The notes below the pieces were generated by a model. The model worked only from the letters and a program-made list of their open reading frames with translations, made no database searches and was not told the origin of the DNA. A stretch of 54,410 bases of DNA from Flavobacteriales bacterium UBA2104 (GTDB lineage: Bacteria; Bacteroidota; Bacteroidia; Flavobacteriales_D; Crocinitomicaceae): assembly GCA_002331485.1 (NCBI GenBank), contig DCYS01000023.1, forward strand, positions 1 through 54,410. Reading direction: 5' to 3'. This document shows, piece by piece, positions 44,187 through 52,312 of this stretch; within the stretch, counting starts at the first letter, position 1; the number at the start of each line of letters is the position of its first letter. The position numbers and the translations under genes were made by a program.

Positions 44187-45209
44187 TTATTCATTCAATC
44201 GAAAAGTAGTTAGGATTTTTTCCATCAAAAACCACTGAGGATCTCTATTATCAGAATGCCAAACTAATCTATTATCCCAATACCCTGAACATGGTTCCAT
44301 TGAATAAGAGGCATAGAATGGGCTGATCTCAATGGTAAATATATCTCCAGTGTTCTTGTTTCTAATGAAATCAATAGCGATACATCTTGAATTCAATTTA
44401 TTAGCAATACTAAAAGCATTTCTTATATAATCGGTATCAATTTTATTATCTGGATAAGTAGCTATGCCACTTCCAGAGGCAGTCCAATCACCTTCATTTG
44501 CGTGTCTTTTTGCGCTAAAAGCCATCTTACCATTAATGACCACAACCCTTATATCGAATCCATTATTCGGAACGTATTCCTGAAATAAAGTATACCCCTT
44601 TTCCCTGGGATGTTTTTTTGCAGATCTCTTGTTTTTCATCATACCTCCCAATCCTTTTAAACCTGAGGTAATACTTTTACTAGACTTGGCTTTCGACATC
44701 CTTTTTTGTAAATACTTTTTATGATTGAATATTGAAAAACCAGTGGAGAAGGACTGCTTAATAAATTCTAAAGCTTGATCTTCATTCTGAATTAACCAAA
44801 CATTATCTGATCCTGCACCTCGTTTCAACTTAGCAACAAATGGAAATTCAAATTTTCCAATACTCTGGATCGCTTTAGATTTAGAAGTTGAAATTTCTGT
44901 TTTAGGATAAGTGATGCCGCTATTCTCGAACAATTTTATCTGACATATCTTGTTATCAAAATAGCTTAGTTCACTAGTGCTTGGGAAAGTACAAACATGT
45001 TCTTCAAGTTCTTTGATGATAAAAGAGGATGAATTGAAATCACTATGGTCGAAGTGATCAACGTGCCAAAACAGAAAATCTAATTCTTTCAACTCTTCGA
45101 TGTTTTCGGTCGAAGGTGCAACTTCTACATATTTCATCTCATGCGACTGCAGATAATGCAGCCAATGTTTCGAGAACGAGTTCTTTCTATTTACTATTCC
45201 AACTTTCAT
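44187..45209 (-). CDS. ATP-grasp domain protein with a basic insertion
   Basis: A 340-residue ATP-grasp enzyme, a fold that joins a carboxylate to an amine or thiol using ATP. The lid and nucleotide site appear around FVAKLKRGAGSDNV (Lys127), TLFQEYVPNNGFDIRVVVING (208-228) and the metal-binding end IAIDFIR and FTIEISP (Glu294). Between the two halves of the ATP site, residues about 163-204 are a Lys/Ser/Gly-rich insertion (HKKYLQKRMSKAKSSKS and onwards). In this locus it could attach an amino acid or similar group to a uronic acid. Its start overlaps the flippase stop by one base (TGATG). Confidence 0.78.
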   Translation of the reverse strand: MKVGIVNRKNSFSKHWLHYLQSHEMKYVEVAPSTENIEELKELDFLFWHVDHFDHSDFNSSSFIIKELEEHVCTFPSTSELSYFDNKICQIKLFENSGITYPKTEISTSKSKAIQSIGKFEFPFVAKLKRGAGSDNVWLIQNEDQALEFIKQSFSTGFSIFNHKKYLQKRMSKAKSSKSITSGLKGLGGMMKNKRSAKKHPREKGYTLFQEYVPNNGFDIRVVVINGKMAFSAKRHANEGDWTASGSGIATYPDNKIDTDYIRNAFSIANKLNSRCIAIDFIRNKNTGDIFTIEISPFYASYSMEPCSGYWDNRLVWHSDNRDPQWFLMEKILTTFRLNE

Positions 45210-46417
45210 CAGGACTTATATCCTTTTGCCAGTATCATTAACCTACTTCCAATCGAAATCCTAGTGATGCTTACAATTAAGGCGGCGCCAATTAAACCGA
45301 GCCAATAGATAAATGGGAATGCAAGAATAAATCCTCCTATAGAGAACAATAATGTATTGAACATCACAAGTCGATCATTATTTCTAACCAGAAAAAAATT
45401 TAAACCATAAATATCATAGAGAGTAAGACCGATGAGGCTGATAGACATTAAAATCAGTGGTCCAACAACCTCTTTGTTTAGGTCTTCAATTAGATAGGGT
45501 AGGAAAGGGGCTAAACCACATAGTAAAACTATAGTTATAACTGTTATGATCCATTGAGTTCTTTGAAATTTCTTTATGTTGTTATGATCTCGATTAATTG
45601 CAGGGAAAAAGACTTTAGAAACTATCTTTAAAACACTCTCGCCAAGGTTCACGATCTTTCGAATAACACCATAAGTTCCTGTTAGCACTGGTCCACCAAA
45701 AAATCCGAGTAATAGAGTAGTCGTATTGTTATACAGATTTGGTAATAGTTGATTTAAGAATAGCGAACTATTCGAAGTTAATGATCTTTTCACTGATGCT
45801 ATTTGAGAAAATCTCCAGCGGATATGGAATTTTTTATGCAAAATATACATTGATGTCAAGGCAACAAGTAATTGCTCTGATGAAATGATCGTTGCATAGA
45901 TCCAACTATCTTCCGGGTTTTTCACAAAGAAAAAAATACTCGCCGCGTGTAATAATTTAAATATTATAATCATCAACGCAGTATATTCCATTTTCTCTAA
46001 ACCGTTAAAGAACCATTCCATTGAGAGCGAATATCCAATTAGAGATGAAAAAACGATAAAAAAGATCGTACTTTGCTCATTGAATACAGGAATAGAGGAA
46101 ATCAGAATCGAACCGACTAAACAAGCAAAAGCAAGCAATAGAAGTTTCGTGCTGATCACTTGACTTGCGATCTCATTTAACTTCTTCGTATTGTTTTGAT
46201 TTTTACTTACCGAACGAACCGCAGAAATGGCAAAACTAAAGTCAACGAAAGTATTGAAGTAAGCAACAAAAGCAAGAGCAAAAATGATGATCCCATACTG
46301 ATCAATACCTATAGTATTTATCAAATAAGGAAGTACCAACAAAGGAAATAGTATGGACAAAAGCCTGGCAGCTCCAATGGAAAATACATTTTTAACGATG
46401 ATACTTTTATTCTTCAC
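45209..46417 (-). CDS. Oligosaccharide flippase (Wzx), second of two
   Basis: A 402-residue membrane protein with about 12 transmembrane segments. It opens with VKNVFSIGAARLLSILFPLLVLPYLINTIGIDQYG, the classic Wzx start, and carries SLEWFFNGLEKM-like and LFLNQLLPNLYNNTTTLLLGFFGGP stretches typical of the polysaccharide flippase family. It should translocate a lipid-linked oligosaccharide. It belongs to the first export module with Wza-2/Wzc-2 and overlaps the GT4 gene upstream by 11 bases and the ATP-grasp gene downstream by one. It is only distantly similar to the first flippase. Confidence 0.9.
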   Translation of the reverse strand: MKNKSIIVKNVFSIGAARLLSILFPLLVLPYLINTIGIDQYGIIIFALAFVAYFNTFVDFSFAISAVRSVSKNQNNTKKLNEIASQVISTKLLLLAFACLVGSILISSIPVFNEQSTIFFIVFSSLIGYSLSMEWFFNGLEKMEYTALMIIIFKLLHAASIFFFVKNPEDSWIYATIISSEQLLVALTSMYILHKKFHIRWRFSQIASVKRSLTSNSSLFLNQLLPNLYNNTTTLLLGFFGGPVLTGTYGVIRKIVNLGESVLKIVSKVFFPAINRDHNNIKKFQRTQWIITVITIVLLCGLAPFLPYLIEDLNKEVVGPLILMSISLIGLTLYDIYGLNFFLVRNNDRLVMFNTLLFSIGGFILAFPFIYWLGLIGAALIVSITRISIGSRLMILAKGYKS

Positions 46418-47495
46418 TGTTTGTTATAGAATTAAAAAATGAAATGTATTCCTCAACCATCTTGTCATTACAAAATTGAGAGATCCATGAATCGAGACCA
46501 GATGTATCTATATTAATATCCTCAAAGGAGTCATGAATGCAACGAGCTAAAGCATGTGGATCATTCTTTTTGAAAAATAATGTCGATTGCTCATGTGTTA
46601 TTTCTGGAGTTCCTCCGTCCCTGGTTGTAATTACAGGAAGATCGCTGGCCATTGCTTCTAAGATCGCATTTGAACAACCTTCTCCCCAGGATGGATTCAC
46701 ATAAATATCCGCACTTTTTAAGTACGATACGACATCATGCTTTCGGCCAATCAACTTGACCCGATCGGAAATTCCTTGTTCATCAATTTTCGATTGTAAT
46801 TTTGCTCTTTCTGGACCTTCCCCGATGATCAAAGCACAAACCTTATTATCTGTCATTGCCAAAGCTTTGATCAAGGTCATATGTCCTTTGTGCTTATATA
46901 AACCTCCAATGCTGACTAGCGTCTTTGTTATTGAAGAATTATCTTCTTTTTGATCAAATATTTGGGATAAATCTATTGGTCGGACATTTTTATAAATTGA
47001 TAGATCAATACCATTATAGATCACTTTTTGAAACCTGGATTCTTGTTTATGAAATAATTTTAGGCCAGCATGAGAGTTAGCAATTACGTATTTACTTCTT
47101 CTTAAACAAATATTTGATAGCAGCCTTGACCTTATATTATTATATGGTGTTCCTCTTCTAATCGTGCAGTTCACAACTTTTGTTTCATCTGTACTTTTGA
47201 AATATCGATTAGACCATAAACTTGAATGAATGTCAAAATTCAGGATCAGCTTAGGAGTGAATTTTGATACGATCTCCACAAATCTTTGTTTGTTTCGGAT
47301 CCTATTCGAGTCACCATAAGTTTTAATAAACTCTCTAGGAAAACCGATTTCCTTGTAATAATTATCTTGATCAATATCCTTTTTGCTTAAGACAAATACA
47401 TCATACCCTCTTTCCAACAACCCCTTTGCAAGTAACAGCAATTGCTTTTCTTTACCACCACGATTCAGCTTATCGGTAGAGATCACAATTTTCAT
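46407..47495 (-). CDS. GT4-family glycosyltransferase
   Basis: A 362-residue glycosyltransferase. The chosen ATG at 47495 gives MKIVISTDKLNRGGKEKQLLLLAKGLLERGYDVFVL, the standard GT4 opening. A longer frame from 47555 adds 20 residues unlike the family. Donor-site features include SIGGLYKHKGHMTLIKAL, IIGEGPERAKLQ and the EX7E stretch NPSWGEGCSNAILEAMASDLPVITTRDGGTPE. It should extend the repeat unit at the cytoplasmic face. It lies 239 bases downstream of Wzc-2, the largest gap inside the polysaccharide locus, and overlaps the flippase by 11 bases. Confidence 0.9.
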   Translation of the reverse strand: MKIVISTDKLNRGGKEKQLLLLAKGLLERGYDVFVLSKKDIDQDNYYKEIGFPREFIKTYGDSNRIRNKQRFVEIVSKFTPKLILNFDIHSSLWSNRYFKSTDETKVVNCTIRRGTPYNNIRSRLLSNICLRRSKYVIANSHAGLKLFHKQESRFQKVIYNGIDLSIYKNVRPIDLSQIFDQKEDNSSITKTLVSIGGLYKHKGHMTLIKALAMTDNKVCALIIGEGPERAKLQSKIDEQGISDRVKLIGRKHDVVSYLKSADIYVNPSWGEGCSNAILEAMASDLPVITTRDGGTPEITHEQSTLFFKKNDPHALARCIHDSFEDINIDTSGLDSWISQFCNDKMVEEYISFFNSITNSEE

Positions 47496-47734
47496 AAGGT
47501 TACAATACTTGAATTGATCAATAGAAGAATGTATGGCTTCGCCAGTGCGAGTCACACGAGTAGTAGTGTAGTCGCTAGTAGCACATCCACACTAATCTAC
47601 GTAAAAATGGAGCTTTTGGTTCCCTTAAAACCAGGTTAATCCTGAATTTAGAAAGAATCGCAGTAATAGATGTTTGGAATTGAGTGCTCTAGAGAAAATG
47701 ACTGAGAAAAAAAGTGTGCATAAGAGCGAATATT

Positions 47735-50143
47735 CTATGATCTCCAACGCTTCCAAAACGGCTCCTTCTTCTCTTCCCCATATACATAACCCGAACCATA
47801 TCCATAACCATATCGACCACCATAGCCATATCCTTTATATGGACTGTTTTTAAGGTCTACTTCATTTAAGATGAAAGCGATGTTCTTCACCTTTTCATCC
47901 TCTTTCATGATTTTAACGTCGTCTAGCAATTTCTTCTCCAGATAATTTGCTCTGACTACGTATAAGAAGAGGTCAGAATGCTGAACGATCGACATAGCAT
48001 CTACGACTAGAGTAGTAGGCGCATTATCGACAATGATGTAGTCATATTTTTCACGGAGTTGAGCGAAAAGTTCATCAACTCTCGGTCGCATTAATAATTC
48101 TGAAGGGTTAGGGGGGACATCTCCAGAAATAATGTAGTCAAGGTTATCAAAATCTTTGGAAGTAACCGTGATGTCTTCGATAGATAGTTTATTATCAACT
48201 AAATAATTGGTAACCCCTTTACCATCATCAATATCTAAATAACGCGTGATCTTAGGAGCACGTAGGTCCATACCAACTAAAACCACTTTTTTATCGATCA
48301 GTGCTAATGAGTTTGCCAGATTGATCGCATTAAAAGTTTTACCTTCTCCAGCAATTGCAGAGGATATAAAGATCACGTTTCCACCTTCTTTCTTTTTTGG
48401 AAGCAAGAAGTTCATGTTACTCCTCAGCATGCGGAAAGCCTCAGCAACAAGTGAGCGTTCTCCTTTTTGAACAACCATGTATTTTTTGGTCTTATTCTTA
48501 GGGATTTCAGCAACAATTGGAATCTTTAAACCTTCTAGGTCTTCACGGCTATGTACTTTATTATCCAATGTATCTCGAACATAAATGAATCCGATAGGAA
48601 CTAATATACCGATGAGCAATGCTCCCAATAAAATTACTTTCCGTTTCGGACTAACAGGTATATTCGATGTAAAAGCATCTTCAACGACCTTGATATTTCC
48701 AACCGTGGAGGCCATAGCGATCTCATTTTCTTCTCTTTTTTGTAGTAAATAAAGATAAAGTGTTTCCTTGATCTGCTGTTGACGCGCAATCTCACGGTAA
48801 CGACGTTCATACTCAGGAATATTACTCAGCTTCTGCTGGTATTTGCTTTCCTTTTGATTGAGTTCTTTTAGTTTTATTTTTAAACTCTCTTTAAGATTCG
48901 TCAAACTATTGGCCAAACTTTGTCGTAAAGCCTTTATTTGTCCTTCAAGTTTTCGAGCCATTGGGTTGTCAGCGCTTGCACTTTCAACAATTTTATTTCG
49001 TTCAAGAACTAGCTTATTGTATTCTCCAGTCATTGCATTCACTCCTTCATCTGAAAATCCTAAGTTAGCTGGCAGGAGGTAAGTTAGCTCTCCATGATCA
49101 GAAAGGTAATCATTCATGAAGTCGATCAGGTTTTGCTCGATAACAGCTGTGGTTATTTCAGATTCTATGCTACCTTCTTTTTCTAGATAAGTTTGCGCAT
49201 CGATCTCAACATTTACCAGGTCATTTGACGTCTTGAATTCTTCTCCCTCTGTTTCAACAGAAGATAGCTCTTTTTCGATCACTTTCATTCGTTCATTGAT
49301 GAATTCACTAGTATGACGAGTGATCTCGTTTTTGTCCTCTATGGCTTGCTCCTCGTGCTGTTGAACAAGCATATTCAGAAAATCCTCGCTTCGTTTAGGA
49401 GTCTGACCTTCCATCGATAGAGTTAATACAGTTGCGTCATCGTTTGTAGGCGAAACACTTAATGCACGTTTGTAACCTGTTACAGCGTCTTTTATGCTTG
49501 AAATTTTTAAATTATAAACCGTTCCTTTTAATGAACCTTTAGCTATGTTCTTGTCAATCTTTAATTCTCCCAGTTTGGTTGAAATAGATTCGCTAAAGTC
49601 ATATGTACCTATTTTTTTGTGATTTTCATCTTTATCGATCTCAAAGAAATTAAATGTGTTTTCATTGACAACTTGTATCAAACTATTTAAACCTTTAGTT
49701 CGAAGTAATGAATCAGAAAATCGATGCTCGATAAGCAAAGGGCTATTATAACCATAGTACTCTCTTCTTGGGTCAAATAGATTCTTTTCTTTTGTTAGTT
49801 TTTCATTTAAATGAAGGCGTCTAACCGCTTTTTCTATTAAAGGTCTAGACTTTAGTACCTCTATTTCGTTGTGAAGATTAGATTGATTCTTAGAAATACC
49901 AAGATCAGAAAAAATATCCAACTCACTGGCGATATCTCCTTTTTTCGAATCTTTAACCAGGACGCTTGAAGTCGTTCTGTACACGTTGTTCTGACTCTGA
50001 ACATAAAGGTAAGCAATTCCCACTGCAATTATTGCGAACAATGCTATCCATGGCCAGTGACGCAAATACTTATTCAAAACCTCCCGAATGTTGATCTGTT
50101 CGGACTGCTTTGGAGTGAATATGGGCTGTTTTTGTTGCTGCAT
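47735..50143 (-). CDS. Wzc-type tyrosine autokinase/chain-length regulator, copy 2
   Basis: An 802-residue homologue of Wzc-1 with the same architecture. The first membrane segment is near 35 (WPWIALFAIIAVGIAYLYV). The Wzz domain and a coiled-coil region (about 270-480) follow, then a second membrane segment near 520 (VILLGALLIGILVPIGFIYV). The kinase domain has Walker A AGEGKTF near 598, Walker A' VGMDLRAP and Walker B IIVDNAP. The tail has eight tyrosines in an irregular Gly/Tyr context (KGYGYGGRYGYGYG) and ends FWKRW. It overlaps Wza-2 by one base (TAATG). The ATPase loop and tyrosine tail suggest an active kinase. Confidence 0.94.
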   Translation of the reverse strand: MQQQKQPIFTPKQSEQINIREVLNKYLRHWPWIALFAIIAVGIAYLYVQSQNNVYRTTSSVLVKDSKKGDIASELDIFSDLGISKNQSNLHNEIEVLKSRPLIEKAVRRLHLNEKLTKEKNLFDPRREYYGYNSPLLIEHRFSDSLLRTKGLNSLIQVVNENTFNFFEIDKDENHKKIGTYDFSESISTKLGELKIDKNIAKGSLKGTVYNLKISSIKDAVTGYKRALSVSPTNDDATVLTLSMEGQTPKRSEDFLNMLVQQHEEQAIEDKNEITRHTSEFINERMKVIEKELSSVETEGEEFKTSNDLVNVEIDAQTYLEKEGSIESEITTAVIEQNLIDFMNDYLSDHGELTYLLPANLGFSDEGVNAMTGEYNKLVLERNKIVESASADNPMARKLEGQIKALRQSLANSLTNLKESLKIKLKELNQKESKYQQKLSNIPEYERRYREIARQQQIKETLYLYLLQKREENEIAMASTVGNIKVVEDAFTSNIPVSPKRKVILLGALLIGILVPIGFIYVRDTLDNKVHSREDLEGLKIPIVAEIPKNKTKKYMVVQKGERSLVAEAFRMLRSNMNFLLPKKKEGGNVIFISSAIAGEGKTFNAINLANSLALIDKKVVLVGMDLRAPKITRYLDIDDGKGVTNYLVDNKLSIEDITVTSKDFDNLDYIISGDVPPNPSELLMRPRVDELFAQLREKYDYIIVDNAPTTLVVDAMSIVQHSDLFLYVVRANYLEKKLLDDVKIMKEDEKVKNIAFILNEVDLKNSPYKGYGYGGRYGYGYGSGYVYGEEKKEPFWKRWRS

Positions 50144-50934
50144 TAATTGTTTGTTATCAATACTACTGTTGTAATGATCAATGAAGTTAATGATATGAAA
50201 ATACCACCTGAAGTTCGCCAGAACGTACCTGTGCTTCTTGCTGCAGAATTTGGCTCAACATAAACGACATCATTTTGTTCCAGGTAGTATACAGGTGAAT
50301 TCAAAAAGTCTTTTTTGGTCAGATCTATTCGGTACTCTGTCTTTACGCCATCACGATCTCGAATCACTAGTACGTTTTTACGTTCTCCAGTCATTTCCAG
50401 ATCACCAGCAATTCCTATAGCTTCTAGGATCGTTACGCGTTCATTGGGGATAGTAAACGTTCCCGGGTTGCTAACATCACCCAGTACGGTAACCTTAAAA
50501 TTTTGAATCTTTACAATCACCACTGGGCCATTAAGGTATTTATCGTATTGCTGTGTCAGTTCTTTTTTAACTTCCTTCCTTGTTTTACCACCAACTTTAT
50601 AATTACCTAATACAGGTAATTCAACATTGCCTTCATCATCAACTAGATAGCCCGTTTGAGCTGGACGTTCCATATTATAACCTTGACCACCTGCACCCAT
50701 ATTTCCAGCTAATTGTTGTGGAAAGTTAAACGGTATAGCTGTTTCAGGATCCTCAGCGGTAACTACTACCGAAATAAAATCATCTGGTTTAAAGGTTAGA
50801 GCGTAATTTTCACTGGTGGAATCGGTTAACTTACCCTGGAAGTAGACCATTTTTTTATGGGTACTACAGCTGGGTAGAAACATGCCACCGATTAAAATGG
50901 TGAACATGAGTTGTATGAAGGGTAGTTTTTTCAC
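50143..50934 (-). CDS. Wza-type polysaccharide export lipoprotein, copy 2
   Basis: A 263-residue outer-membrane export lipoprotein. The lipobox ends at MFLPSC (Cys23), followed by STHKKMVYFQG, similar to copy 1. A Poly_export domain (FKPDDFISVVVTAEDPE to NVELPVLGNYKVGGKTRKEV), an SLBB domain (FKVTVLGDVSNPGTFTIPNERVTILEAIGIAGD) and a C-terminal hydrophobic helix are present. It pairs with Wzc-2, with which it is translationally coupled. The DNA upstream of its start is a degenerate heptamer array (50956-51032), so its promoter region is unusual; TATCTTCG at about 50942-50949 is a one-off match to the -7 element. Confidence 0.93.
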   Translation of the reverse strand: MKKLPFIQLMFTILIGGMFLPSCSTHKKMVYFQGKLTDSTSENYALTFKPDDFISVVVTAEDPETAIPFNFPQQLAGNMGAGGQGYNMERPAQTGYLVDDEGNVELPVLGNYKVGGKTRKEVKKELTQQYDKYLNGPVVIVKIQNFKVTVLGDVSNPGTFTIPNERVTILEAIGIAGDLEMTGERKNVLVIRDRDGVKTEYRIDLTKKDFLNSPVYYLEQNDVVYVEPNSAARSTGTFWRTSGGIFISLTSLIITTVVLITNN

Positions 50935-50955
50935 GGGGGCGAAGATAGTAAATTT

Positions 50956-51032
50956 TAGTGGATAGTGACTTGTGTATCGTGACTAGTTACTCGTTATTCG
51001 TGATTTGCGACGCGTAACTTGTCATTAGTTAC
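50956..51032 (-). repeat. Heptanucleotide array from the stop codon of the WecA-like gene
   Basis: Read on the minus strand, eleven consecutive 7-base units share the pattern RTNACNA with few exceptions (GTAACTA, ATGACAA, GTTACGC, GTCGCAA, ATCACGA, ATAACGA, GTAACTA, GTCACGA and so on). The array begins in the last codons of the WecA-like gene, contains its TAA stop and ends 22 bases before the Wza-2 start. Confidence 0.8.
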
Positions 51033-52152
51033 TGGCAACACCTCTCCGATCTCTTCGTTTCTTATGTAGTTGAACACGAATCTTTCTCAAGACACGAGGT
51101 TTGTTTAAAACAAAGAAAAATACAATAGCGACGAAAATAACACCAATAAACATTGCAAGGAGTTCCCACTGACTCGTACGCATAGCTAAAAATGCAAAAA
51201 GCAGAACGAATAAAAAGTTAGTAACACCAATGAAAAAGCTTGCCCTACGGTGGGATACCTGAAAATGATCTATGATCAAATGATGGATGTGGTTTCGGTC
51301 TGGTGAAAAAGGACTTTTCTTTTTCATGATCCTGATCGCAAAAACTCGAGCCGTGTCAAATAGAGGAATGATCAAGATCGCTGCAACAACGTAGGGTAGA
51401 TTCTCATGTTGGAAGGGTAGGGATTGCAGTACTTCTGTGTCTAATGCAAGTAATCGTACTGTCATTGCTCCAATCAAAAAGCCCAGGATCATAGAACCTG
51501 TATCACCCATAAATATTTTGTTTTGGCTCGAAAGGTTAAAACGTAAAAATGCCAGAAGCACACCGATCATTGTGGCACAAATAAGTAGCATAAAGTTTTG
51601 CTCTGCAAAATAGAATAGGCTTCCAAATATGGAAAACATAATTATTCCAACTGTTGATGCCAGCCCATCAATTCCATCTATGAGATTGACTGCATTAATA
51701 ACCGCTACGATGATCAAAACACCCAGTGGGCCTGCTATATATTGATTCATATTTTCAATCCCCATAAAGCCATGCAGCGTTTCTATACTGTATCGATAAT
51801 GGAAAACCAGAAAAGAGGCAGCTAAAATTTGAGCACAAAGTTTTGTGAAAGCACTGAGTACAACCAGATCATCTTTTAATCCAATAATGAATAGGATTGT
51901 AAGACCAGGAATCAATGACATTATCGCATCACTTTCGTCAAAAGGTTGAGAGAAGTAAAAAGAAAGCATCAGAACAATGTAAAACGCCATACCGCCGAGG
52001 TTAGGCGTTGCAAGATCATGTGATGAACGTTCGTTCGGATTATCCATCAATTGCTTATACTTTACCACACCAGAAATTTTAGGTATAATGATCAATCCTA
52101 AGATCGTAGCTCCTACTAATAAGCTGATTATGTGGAGTGTTAGCGGGGTCAT
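51025..52152 (-). CDS. Undecaprenyl-phosphate sugar-1-phosphate transferase (WecA/TagO-like, MraY family)
   Basis: A 375-residue polytopic membrane enzyme with about 10-11 transmembrane segments. Family motifs are in order: SSHDLATPNLGGMAFY, IGLKDDLVVLSAFTKL (DD pair), NLIDGIDGLAS, KIFMGDTGSMILGF and SPDRNHIHHLI. It transfers a HexNAc-1-phosphate to undecaprenyl phosphate and so starts the polysaccharide repeat unit. MraY itself is unlikely, as no mur/fts neighbours are present and the His motif fits WecA/TagO. It heads the locus. The last two sense codons and the stop lie in a heptamer array. A -7-like box (CAAAAGTA, 52173-52180) precedes the start. Confidence 0.92.
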   Translation of the reverse strand: MTPLTLHIISLLVGATILGLIIIPKISGVVKYKQLMDNPNERSSHDLATPNLGGMAFYIVLMLSFYFSQPFDESDAIMSLIPGLTILFIIGLKDDLVVLSAFTKLCAQILAASFLVFHYRYSIETLHGFMGIENMNQYIAGPLGVLIIVAVINAVNLIDGIDGLASTVGIIMFSIFGSLFYFAEQNFMLLICATMIGVLLAFLRFNLSSQNKIFMGDTGSMILGFLIGAMTVRLLALDTEVLQSLPFQHENLPYVVAAILIIPLFDTARVFAIRIMKKKSPFSPDRNHIHHLIIDHFQVSHRRASFFIGVTNFLFVLLFAFLAMRTSQWELLAMFIGVIFVAIVFFFVLNKPRVLRKIRVQLHKKRRDRRGVASN

Positions 52153-52172
52153 TGTTATTTGTGCCTTTAGTG

Positions 52173-52180
52173 CAAAAGTA
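52173..52180 (-). promoter_or_regulatory. Bacteroidota -7 element (TACTTTTG) upstream of the WecA-like gene
   Basis: On the minus strand TACTTTTG matches TAnnTTTG, 20 bases before the ATG. The usual -33 position would fall at the edge of the heptamer array, where no TTG is visible. It may be the promoter of the whole polysaccharide locus. Confidence 0.42.
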
Positions 52181-52193
52181 AGTTAAAATATTG

Positions 52194-52312
52194 ATTAATC
52201 GTAATTCGTAATTCGTAATTCGTAATCGGAAATTCGTGATTCGTGATTCGTGACTCGTGAATTGTAATTTTTTTATTCTCTAACTACTCACTACTCACTA
52301 CTCACAAGTTAC
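52194..52312 (-). repeat. Heptanucleotide array of 17 units from the stop codon of the barrel gene
   Basis: Read on the minus strand, 119 bases divide into 17 units of 7 without a break: GTAACTT, three GTGAGTA, GTTAGAG, two A-rich units, then GAGTCAC/GAATCAC and four units of GAATTAC/CGATTAC type. It starts one base before the TAA stop of the gene at 52309-53037 and fills most of the gap to the WecA-like gene. Confidence 0.88.

Noticed and set aside
47496..47555. N-terminal extension of the GT4 gene at 46407-47495
   Set aside because: The added 20 residues lack similarity to GT4 openings, while MKIVIST at 47495 is standard.
47496..47734. Another heptamer array between Wzc-2 and the GT4 gene
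   Set aside because: The stretch near 47550-47590 has repeated AGTAG-like words, but no steady 7-base phase could be set and it does not start at a stop codon.
52194..52312. Possible CRISPR array
   Set aside because: The units are 7 bases, degenerate and have no spacers; no cas genes are present.
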